Source of the DNA: Actinomadura luzonensis
Lineage (GTDB): Bacteria; Actinomycetota; Actinomycetes; Streptosporangiales; Streptosporangiaceae
Length of the DNA stretch: 64,000 bases
Direction: 5' to 3'
NCBI RefSeq assembly: GCF_022664455.2
Contig: NZ_JAKRKC020000002.1
Location: 1,240,001-1,304,000 of the forward strand
Shown: in pieces, positions 58,405-64,000 of the stretch
How the letters are laid out: every line of letters begins with the position of its first letter
Numbering within the stretch: the stretch's first letter is position 1
Position numbers and translations under genes: made by a program
The notes under the pieces: generated by a model
Databases searched by the model: none
The model's input: only the letters and a program-made list of their open reading frames with translations
Told to the model about the DNA's origin: nothing

Positions 58405-59298
58405 ATGACGAAGCGAGCGAGCGCCCTGGACCGCGTCCTGCGGCAGGCGGGCGGCCCCGAAATCCTCGACGTGCTGGCGAAGCGGCTGCCCGGGGCCGAT
58501 CTCACCACGTTGCTGCTGGAGGTCATGCGGCGGCGGGCCGGCGCGCTCGCGCCCGCCGACGTGCTGCGCCGCTACGGCCAGGACCGCTTCGCCGCGCCGT
58601 CGCCGGTGCCGTTCCGCGAGCTGCGGCGGGCCGAGGACGCCGCACTGTCGGCGCTCCCGCCTGACTTCGAGCCGGTCACGCTGTCGCCGGTCGCGCCGCT
58701 CGGCACCTGCTCGGTCCTCGCCACCGTGGACCAGAACAAGGTGGTCTCCACCGTCAGGAACGGCGAGGTCGCCGCGGACCCCACCAACGCCCTCGCCCTG
58801 GAGGCGGCACTGCGCCGCCGCACGGCGGGCGACGGGGCGGGGGGACGGGCTGAGCCGGTGCGGCTGGCCGCCGTGCAGCGCGTCGTGCGCGCCCAGCACG
58901 TCGAAGGGGCCGCCCGGTACGCGCACTTCACCCTGTTCGCCCTGGTCACCGCGGGGCGCGACACCGGCGGCCTGGCCTTCGAACGGCAGCACGCGGCCGA
59001 GCACCTGGCCGTCCTGGCCGACGCGGTGCGCGCGTGCGGGGCCGGGGAGCCCGAGCTGCGGGTCACCGTCCTGGACGAGCGGTTCGACGCCGTGGCGGAC
59101 GGCCTCGGCGGGACACCCGACCCGGACCGGCAGAGCGGCCGGGGGTACTACACCGGGCTGTGCTTCAAGGTGTACGCGCGCGGGGTGGAGGTCGGGGACG
59201 GCGGCTTCACCGGCTGGACGGCCGGCTTGCTCGGCGACCGCAAGGAGCGCCTGCTGATCAGCGCCCTCGGCCTGGACCGGCTCGCCATGCCGGAGTGA
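58405..59298 (+). CDS. Conserved protein of unknown function
   Basis: A 297-residue protein I cannot name. Two regions look strongly constrained: PLGTCSVLATVDQNKVVSTV with RNGEVAADPTNALALE after it, and VRLAAVQRVVRAQHV followed by YAHFTLFALVTAGRDTG with FERQHAAEHL. The arginine/asparagine pattern (RNxEVxxDPTN) recalls motif 2 of class II aminoacyl-tRNA synthetase folds such as HisRS/HisZ, but no other synthetase motif is evident. It ends with a Gly-rich YYTGLCFKVYARG and a hydrophobic LLISALGLDRL. It is encoded singly. Confidence 0.5.
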   Translation: MTKRASALDRVLRQAGGPEILDVLAKRLPGADLTTLLLEVMRRRAGALAPADVLRRYGQDRFAAPSPVPFRELRRAEDAALSALPPDFEPVTLSPVAPLGTCSVLATVDQNKVVSTVRNGEVAADPTNALALEAALRRRTAGDGAGGRAEPVRLAAVQRVVRAQHVEGAARYAHFTLFALVTAGRDTGGLAFERQHAAEHLAVLADAVRACGAGEPELRVTVLDERFDAVADGLGGTPDPDRQSGRGYYTGLCFKVYARGVEVGDGGFTGWTAGLLGDRKERLLISALGLDRLAMPE

Positions 59299-59338
59299 GG
59301 CACGGCCGCGCGAGGACCGCCGGGTCAGCGTGTGCCCC

Positions 59339-59396
59339 GGCAGGGGGCGGGTGTCGGGGAGCGGGTGTCGGGGGGCGGGGCGTCAGGGGGCGGGGC
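59339..59396 (+). other. G-run cluster, quadruplex-capable
   Basis: Eight or more runs of three to six G separated by one to five bases fill this stretch, with a CGGGTGTCGGGG-type unit repeated. It lies at the end of the leftward YjbR-like gene, and the gene's stop is inside it. On the + strand it could form a stable G-quadruplex. Confidence 0.5.
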
Positions 59397-59745
59397 GGAG
59401 AAGGGCGAGGCGTTCCTGCTCGGCGCGCACCTTCTTCGGGACGCACATCCGCCACGCCTCCAGCACCAGCTCCCGCATCTCCGCCACGTCCAGCGCCGCC
59501 GTCCGCGCCTCCACCCAGTGGAAGCGCAGGTCGGACTCGCGCGGCAGCAGGAACTTCGCCGGCTCCGACGCCACCAGGGCCTCGCGCTCCTCCTTCGGGA
59601 ACCCGAAGCCCATGAGCGTCTCGTCGCGGGAGAAGGCCACGTACACGATCCGGCCCACGCGGAACTTGACGCGGTCGCGGATCAGGTGCTCCGACGACCG
59701 CGGAAGGGTGCTCGCGAACCGCCGCACGTCCTCGACTGTGATCAT
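59383..59745 (-). CDS. MmcQ/YjbR-family protein
   Basis: A 120-residue protein of the CyaY-like fold: ITVEDVRRFASTLPRSSEH, VKFRVGRIVYVAFSRDETLMGFGFPKEEREALVASEP and DLRFHWVEARTAALDVAEMRELVLEAWRMCVP. The family is described as DNA-binding, but its role is unsettled. The final residues are encoded by a G-rich repeat that also contains the stop. Confidence 0.85.
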   Translation of the reverse strand: MITVEDVRRFASTLPRSSEHLIRDRVKFRVGRIVYVAFSRDETLMGFGFPKEEREALVASEPAKFLLPRESDLRFHWVEARTAALDVAEMRELVLEAWRMCVPKKVRAEQERLALLRPAP

Positions 59746-59803
59746 GCGGCCACGGTAACGCGCGCCACCGACAGTTCCGCGCGGGGCGCGGGCGCGGAAG
59801 GCG

Positions 59804-60220
59804 TCAGCGGTTGCCCTCGGCGGCCGAGATGTCGGCGAGCGCCGAGTCCGGGTCGCGCTCCATCGCCAGGTCGCCGATGCTCACCATGCCCACCGCGCGG
59901 CCGTCCTCGACGACCGGCAGCCGGCGCACCGCGTGCGTACGCATGAGCTGGACGGCCTGCTCGATGCTGGTGTCCGGCCCGACGGCCTCCACCGAGGCGC
60001 TGCACGCCTCGCGGACCGGCGTCTGCGGGCCCTTGTCGTCGGCCACCACCCGCACCGCGATGTCGCGGTCGGTGACGATGCCCCGCATGCGCCCGTTGTC
60101 GTTGACGATGACGGCGCCCGCGTCGTTGTCGCGCATCAGCGCCGCCGCGACGGACACCGGCTGCTCGGCCTCGACCGCCGCCGGGTGTCTCGTCATCACG
60201 TCTGCCACGGTCCTCGCCAT
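59804..60220 (-). CDS. Two-CBS-domain protein
   Basis: A 138-residue protein made almost only of a CBS pair: VADVMTRHPAAVEAEQPVSVAAALMRDNDAGAVIV with GIVTDRDIAVRVV, and SVEAVGPDTSIEQAVQLMRTHAVRRLPVVEDGRAVGMVSIGDLA. Such Bateman modules bind adenine nucleotides. Free-standing ones are common in actinobacteria, often in dormancy or stress regulons. AAGGAG precedes the ATG. Confidence 0.9.
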   Translation of the reverse strand: MARTVADVMTRHPAAVEAEQPVSVAAALMRDNDAGAVIVNDNGRMRGIVTDRDIAVRVVADDKGPQTPVREACSASVEAVGPDTSIEQAVQLMRTHAVRRLPVVEDGRAVGMVSIGDLAMERDPDSALADISAAEGNR

Positions 60221-60291
60221 GGGAATCTCCTTCTTCGTCCGGTGATTCCCCCGGCCCCTACCCGGGCAGGGCGGGCGCTCACGCGGCCCGC

Positions 60292-61695
60292 TCAGAGCGC
60301 CTTGGCCGCCAGGCGGATCTCGTCCAGCAGGATCTCCAGGTCACGCTCGGTGGTGTCCGGGTGCAGGAAGCAGGCCCGCAGCGCGTCGCGGCCGCCGAGC
60401 CGGGTGCCGGTCAGGAACGCGTTCCCCCGCGCCTGCACCGCGAACGGGATCGCCCGGTTGAGCGCGTCCAGCCCCTCGGCGCGCGGCGTGTGCCGGAAGG
60501 CGGTGATCGACGTCGTCACCGGCGCCAGCAGCTCGAAGTCGGGCGCCCGCTCCACCATCGCGCCCAGCGTCCTGGCCAGGCCCGTCGTGTGCTCGACCAG
60601 GCGGACGACCCCGGACCGGCCGAGGGACGACAGCGTCGCCCACGTCTTCAGCGCCCGGAACGGGCGGGTCTGCTCCGGCCCGTACTCGGCGAACCAGCCG
60701 AGGTCGCCCGCGTTGTCGTCCACCAGGTATGACGGCACCAGGCTGAACGCGGCCCGCGCCGCCCCCGGCTCGCGCAGCAGCGCGCACCCGCAGCCGACCG
60801 GCACGCCGAGCCACTTGTGCGGGTCCAGGGCGAGCGAGTCGGCCCGCTCCAGGCCCGCGTAGTGCGGGCGGGCCTGGCCGTCGAGCACGCCGAGCGCCCC
60901 GTAAGCCCCGTCCACGTGGAACCACAGCCCGAACTCGGCCGCCACGTCCGCGATCGCGTCCAGGGGGTCGACCGCGCCGGAGTTCACGGTGCCGGCGCTG
61001 CCCGCCACGCAGAACGGCCGCAGCCCCGCCGCGACGTCCTCGGCGACCATGGCGCGCAGCGCGGCCACGTCCATCCGGTACGCCGCGTCCACCGGCACCG
61101 CGCGCACGTTCCGCGCGCCGAGGCCGAGGAGCTGGGCCGCCTTGTGCAGGCAGCTGTGGCCCTCCTCGGTGACGTACATGACCATCGGCGGGCGACCGGC
61201 CAGCCCCTCCTCGCGGGCGTCCCACCCGTCGGCGAGCGCGGCCCGCTGCCGCGCGCTGGCCAGGCAGACGATGGTGGCCATGGACGCCCCGCTGGTCAGC
61301 AGCCCGCCGCCGGGCGGGTGCGGGAACCCGGCCAGCCCGGCCAGCCACCGCACCACCGCCCGTTCCAGGTGCGGCCCGGCGTGGTCGCCGCCCGCGCAGC
61401 TCGGGTTGAGCGCGGCGGCCAGCGGCTCGACGAGCACGCCCGCCGGGTTGGGCGGGGAGTTGACCCAGCCGAAGAAGCGCGGGTGGCCGTTGCCCATGGG
61501 GTGCGGCAGCACGTGCGCGCGGACGTCGTCGAGCAGGTCGTCGAGGGGCCGCCCGTCCTCGGGCAGCTCCTGGCCGCTCAGCCAGGCGCGCTCGGCGTCG
61601 GGGACGGGCCGCCACACCGGGCCGCCGGGCACGTCCGCGAGATGGCCGGCCATGAGGGCGGCGGCCCGCTCACCGGCGGCGCGCAGGTCAGTCAT
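60292..61695 (-). CDS. PLP-dependent group II decarboxylase
   Basis: A 467-residue enzyme of the aromatic-L-amino-acid / glutamate decarboxylase group. It has HPMGNGHPRFFGWVNSPPNPAGVL, TSGASMATIVCLASAR, EEGHSCLHKAAQLLGLG, SAGTVNSGAVDPLDAIAD, VDGAYG (PLP-contacting Asp) and the PLP lysine in LDPHKWLGVPVGCG. The substrate may be an aromatic amino acid or L-2,4-diaminobutyrate-like compound. It is followed upstream by an XRE-cupin regulator on the same strand, which may control it. GGAAGGAAC precedes the ATG. Confidence 0.9.
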   Translation of the reverse strand: MTDLRAAGERAAALMAGHLADVPGGPVWRPVPDAERAWLSGQELPEDGRPLDDLLDDVRAHVLPHPMGNGHPRFFGWVNSPPNPAGVLVEPLAAALNPSCAGGDHAGPHLERAVVRWLAGLAGFPHPPGGGLLTSGASMATIVCLASARQRAALADGWDAREEGLAGRPPMVMYVTEEGHSCLHKAAQLLGLGARNVRAVPVDAAYRMDVAALRAMVAEDVAAGLRPFCVAGSAGTVNSGAVDPLDAIADVAAEFGLWFHVDGAYGALGVLDGQARPHYAGLERADSLALDPHKWLGVPVGCGCALLREPGAARAAFSLVPSYLVDDNAGDLGWFAEYGPEQTRPFRALKTWATLSSLGRSGVVRLVEHTTGLARTLGAMVERAPDFELLAPVTTSITAFRHTPRAEGLDALNRAIPFAVQARGNAFLTGTRLGGRDALRACFLHPDTTERDLEILLDEIRLAAKAL

Positions 61696-61741
61696 CGAGC
61701 TGTTCCTTCCGTGGTTCGCACCGCGCGGGCGGTGGGTCGTG

Positions 61742-62365
61742 CTATGCGGATGGGGGGTGGTGGCGGGCGGTCTCGTGGCCGCCGGCGGCGCCGAGCTCCA
61801 TCGCGAGGTAGTACACGCAGTCGGTGGCGCCGTCGTTGGCGTAGGCGTGCCGGCAGTCGCCCGGGTAGTAGATCGAGTCGCCGGGGTCCAGCACGTACGG
61901 CCGCCCGTTGATGGTCAGCCGCAGGCTGCCGCGCTCGACCGCCAGGTACTCGCGCGAGCCCGGCGCGTGCGGCGCGAACTCGCCCGCGTCCACGCCCGGC
62001 CCGATGGTGGTGCGCATGAACTCGAACTCCACGTCGCCGAGCACCGGCGACAGCACCCGCCGCTCCCAGCCCGAGGGGTCGCGCAGCACCCGCTGCTCGG
62101 CGTGGCGCAGCACCCGCAGCGCGCTGTGCGCCGGCTCGTCGAGCAGCCGGGCGATGGACGTGCCGAGCGCCGTGGCCAGCCGGTCGAGCACGAGCACGGT
62201 GGGCGTCTTGGCGCCCCGCTCGACCTCGGAGACCATGCTGCGGCTGATGCCGCTCAGCTCGGCCAGCCGCTCGATCGACAGCCCGCGCGCGCGGCGCTCG
62301 CCGCGGACCCGCTGCCCCAGCTCGGCCATGGACAGCCCGCTGGACAGCACCCCTTCGCCCGTCAT
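61742..62365 (-). CDS. XRE-family regulator with C-terminal cupin
   Basis: A 207-residue regulator. The helix-turn-helix is GQRVRGERRARGLSIERLAELSGISRSMVSEVERGAKTPTV. The cupin sensor contains HAPGSREYLAVERGSLRLTINGRPYVLDPGDSIYYPGDCRHAYAN. The family (PuuR-like, SutR-like) answers to amines, amino acids or sulfur compounds. It lies 46 bases ahead of a PLP decarboxylase gene and is probably cotranscribed with it, hinting at an amino-acid or amine signal. TATAGT six bases before the ATG suggests a leaderless transcript. An in-frame ATG at codon 13 is an alternative start. Confidence 0.88.
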   Translation of the reverse strand: MTGEGVLSSGLSMAELGQRVRGERRARGLSIERLAELSGISRSMVSEVERGAKTPTVLVLDRLATALGTSIARLLDEPAHSALRVLRHAEQRVLRDPSGWERRVLSPVLGDVEFEFMRTTIGPGVDAGEFAPHAPGSREYLAVERGSLRLTINGRPYVLDPGDSIYYPGDCRHAYANDGATDCVYYLAMELGAAGGHETARHHPPSA

Positions 62366-62370
62366 TCCTC

Positions 62371-62402
62371 CACTATAGCGATGAAATGTCCGCTATGGCG
62401 GA
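62371..62402 (-). promoter_or_regulatory. -10 element and nested palindromes upstream of the XRE gene
   Basis: On the minus strand TATAGT (62377-62372) is a near-perfect -10 hexamer ending six bases before the ATG. ATAGCG (62375-62380) mirrors CGCTAT (62391-62396), and TCCGC/GCGGA (62389-62402) forms a second dyad. Overlap of the dyads with the -10 suggests autorepression. Confidence 0.6.
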
Positions 62403-62512
62403 TCGGTCGCACGCACCCGCCGTCCTGCGTCTCATGATACAAGACGTTCTCTCTTGAATGGTGAGACCCGCGCTAGGCTCCAGCCATCCGAGGCGAACGA
62501 AGGAGTTCTGCG

Positions 62513-63319
62513 ATGGACCGTCCGGCAACCGCCGTCTACACCCACGGCCACCACGAGTCGGTGCTGCGCTCGCACCGCTGGCGCACCGCCGGGAACTCGG
62601 CCGCGTACCTGCTGCCCCACCTCAAGCCGCACATGACGGTGCTGGACGTGGGCAGCGGCCCCGGCACCATCACCGCCGACCTGGCCGGCCTGGTGGCGCA
62701 CGTGACGGCGGCCGAGGTCACGGCGGAGGCGCTGGAGCTGTCCCGGGCCGAGCTGGCCGCGCGCGGCGTGCGCAACGCCGACTTCGCCGTCGCCGACGCG
62801 CACGACCTGCCCTTCCCGGACGACACCTTCTGCGTGGTGCACGCCCACCAGGTGCTGCAGCACGTCGGCGACCCCGTGCGGGCGCTGCGCGAGATGCGCC
62901 GGGTCGCCAAGCCGGGCGGGTACGTCGCCGCCCGCGACAGCGACTACGCCGCCTTCGCCTGGTGGCCCCGGCTGCCCGAGCTGGACGAGTGGCTGGCGCT
63001 GTACCAGCGGGTCGCGCGGGGCAACGGCGGCGAGCCGGACGCCGGGCGCAGGCTGCTGTCGTGGGCCCGCGCCGCCGGCTTCGAGGACGTCACCCCCACC
63101 TCCTCCACCTGGTGCTTCGCCACCCCGGACGACCGGGCATGGTGGGGCGGCATGTGGGCCGAGCGCATCCTCGGCTCCGACATGGCCCGCAAGGCCCTCG
63201 CCACCGGCGCGGCCACCGAGGCCGACCTGCGCCGCATCTCCGACGGCTGGCGGGCGTGGGCGGCGGCCGAGGACGGCTGGCTGTCCGTGCTGCACGGCGA
63301 GATCATCTGCCGCGCCTAG
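62513..63319 (+). CDS. Class I SAM-dependent methyltransferase
   Basis: A 268-residue methyltransferase. Motif I is TVLDVGSGPGTITADLA, the acidic strand-2 residue is in HVTAAEVTAEALE, motif II is FAVADAHDLPFPDDTFCVVHAHQVLQHV, and MRRVAKPGGYVAARD follows. It resembles UbiE/Erg6-like small-molecule methyltransferases. AAGGAG precedes ATG 62513. A TAGGCT -10 candidate lies at 62474. It is divergent from the XRE-cupin gene and may share its regulator. Confidence 0.88.
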   Translation: MDRPATAVYTHGHHESVLRSHRWRTAGNSAAYLLPHLKPHMTVLDVGSGPGTITADLAGLVAHVTAAEVTAEALELSRAELAARGVRNADFAVADAHDLPFPDDTFCVVHAHQVLQHVGDPVRALREMRRVAKPGGYVAARDSDYAAFAWWPRLPELDEWLALYQRVARGNGGEPDAGRRLLSWARAAGFEDVTPTSSTWCFATPDDRAWWGGMWAERILGSDMARKALATGAATEADLRRISDGWRAWAAAEDGWLSVLHGEIICRA

Positions 63320-63392
63320 CAGCGTGGCCGCGCGGGCGGGCCGGATGCCCAGGGCGGGTCAGACGCGCGGGTGGGTCAATTGCGCGCGCGGG

Positions 63393-63908
63393 TCAGAGGC
63401 CCAGGGTGCGGGCGCGCTGCCACTGCGGGTCGCGGTAGAGCACCATGTCGGTGCCCAGCATCTCGTCCGGCGCCGACAACATGGTGATCTCGCCCGCGGC
63501 CTGGAGCTGGAGCAGCAGGTCGCGGACCCGCGGCCCCACCGGCAGCCGCCCGGCGGGCAGGCCGAGCCCGGCCCGCACGGTGTCGGCGATCTCCGACAGG
63601 TGGAACGGCCCGTCGAAGCGGGCCACGATCCCGCGCACCACGCTCATCGTGATCAGGTGCTCGGCCTCGGCGTGCGCGAGCTGCCAGGTGACCTGCTCCT
63701 TGCGCCGCCCGCTGCCCGCGCACGACGTGCAGCCGCGCGTCAGGCCCGGCGCGACCTCCTCCTCGGCCGAGCCCAGGCAGGCCGAGCAGAGGTTGTTCTC
63801 GGCCGCGTGCAGCTCGGCGGTCATCCGGCCGCCCAGGATGACGCCGCAGTCGCAGGCGAACGCCTCACCGAGGATGCTGTTCTGCGGGGAGATCGTATGC
63901 TTCGTCAC
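63393..63908 (-). CDS. Zinc-ribbon protein of unknown function
   Basis: A 171-residue protein. The first 70 residues carry three cysteine pairs, FACDCG, NLCSACLG and GCTSCAGSGRRKEQ, the last like the CxxCxGxG repeats of DnaJ. The rest is helical (EAEHLITMSVVRGIVARFDGPFHLSEIADTVRAGLG) and looks like a winged-helix or helical bundle. It may bind nucleic acid or act as a chaperone adaptor. The family was not recognised. Confidence 0.55.
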   Translation of the reverse strand: MTKHTISPQNSILGEAFACDCGVILGGRMTAELHAAENNLCSACLGSAEEEVAPGLTRGCTSCAGSGRRKEQVTWQLAHAEAEHLITMSVVRGIVARFDGPFHLSEIADTVRAGLGLPAGRLPVGPRVRDLLLQLQAAGEITMLSAPDEMLGTDMVLYRDPQWQRARTLGL

Positions 63909-63975
63909 CGAGCCGACTTTACCGTGATCGGCGGGAGGCCGATCACGGCGCGGTCACGACGCGAGGAGGACCCGC

Positions 63976-64000
63976 TCAGGGACGCAGGTCCGACAGGCCG
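63976..64000 (-). CDS. Possible 3' end of a leftward gene (partial)
   Basis: The last 25 bases read on the minus strand as GLSDLRP followed by TGA at 63978-63976. Spacing from the zinc-ribbon gene (68 bases) and the smooth tail fit a gene that continues beyond the window, but seven codons cannot prove it. Confidence 0.3.

Overview
The window is about 64 kb of very G+C-rich DNA. It has strong third-position G/C bias, many GTG starts and many ATGA/GTGA overlaps. It reads as the chromosome of a filamentous actinomycete. A second, divergent EF-Tu gene, a LAL-type LuxR regulator, a DUF3152 protein, a receptor-type Ser/Thr kinase and a VKOR/DsbA pair fit that; a Streptosporangiales-type organism is my best guess (inference). 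I see no phage, insertion sequence, rRNA, tRNA or CRISPR array.

Layout. 1-6122: the tail of a beta-galactosidase gene, a stand-alone EF-Tu paralogue, an ABM-domain protein, an N-acylamino-acid racemase translationally coupled to a GNAT acyltransferase, an unknown gene and a CPA1 Na+/H+ antiporter. The last three intact-looking families are each broken by one single-base frameshift. 6168-7558: VKOR and a membrane-anchored DsbA for extracytoplasmic disulfide formation. 7673-14580: a peptide ABC importer (binding protein, two permeases, two ATPases) ending in an M24-fold protein that has lost its metal ligands. It is transcribed divergently from an Lrp/AsnC regulator, with a 10-bp inverted repeat between them. 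14600-21133: a small beta-sheet protein, a 932-residue LuxR regulator, a 52-residue protein, a DUF4239 membrane protein coupled to a proline-rich secreted protein, and an APH-fold kinase.

21332-29549 is the most interesting block. A good promoter and a 265-nt leader with a 13-codon ORF precede six tightly packed genes: an alpha/beta hydrolase with a Cys nucleophile, an FAD-linked oxidase, a beta-sheet domain behind a long repeat tract, an extended SDR, a cholesterol-oxidase-type GMC oxidoreductase and a second hydrolase. Several of these modules occur elsewhere fused in one polypeptide, so this looks like an unfused lipid/steroid-like oxidation cassette. 29672-34307: a receptor Ser/Thr kinase with a frameshifted linker, a coiled-coil peptidoglycan peptidase, a small membrane protein and an amidohydrolase. 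34396-43907: pirin, a UlaG-type metallo-hydrolase, a carboxylesterase, DUF3152, an amino-acid oxidase and an AraC regulator (both carrying large low-complexity inserts), a PemK/MazF-like protein, a VOC protein and a probably leaderless thioesterase. 43938-50429: 6-phosphogluconate dehydrogenase, a HAD phosphatase, an SDR, an aldo/keto reductase and a ClpC-like unfoldase.

50467-57368 is a self-contained mannitol-type PTS operon: DeoR regulator, PfkB kinase, IIC, IIB, IIA, zinc dehydrogenase, HPr and EI. The rest holds a class-A-beta-lactamase-like hydrolase, an unidentified conserved protein, a YjbR protein, a CBS protein, a PLP decarboxylase with an XRE-cupin regulator, a methyltransferase and a zinc-ribbon protein. 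Two genome-wide habits stand out: low-complexity minisatellite inserts inside otherwise ordinary genes, and short tandem duplications over gene 3' ends that copy the stop codon.
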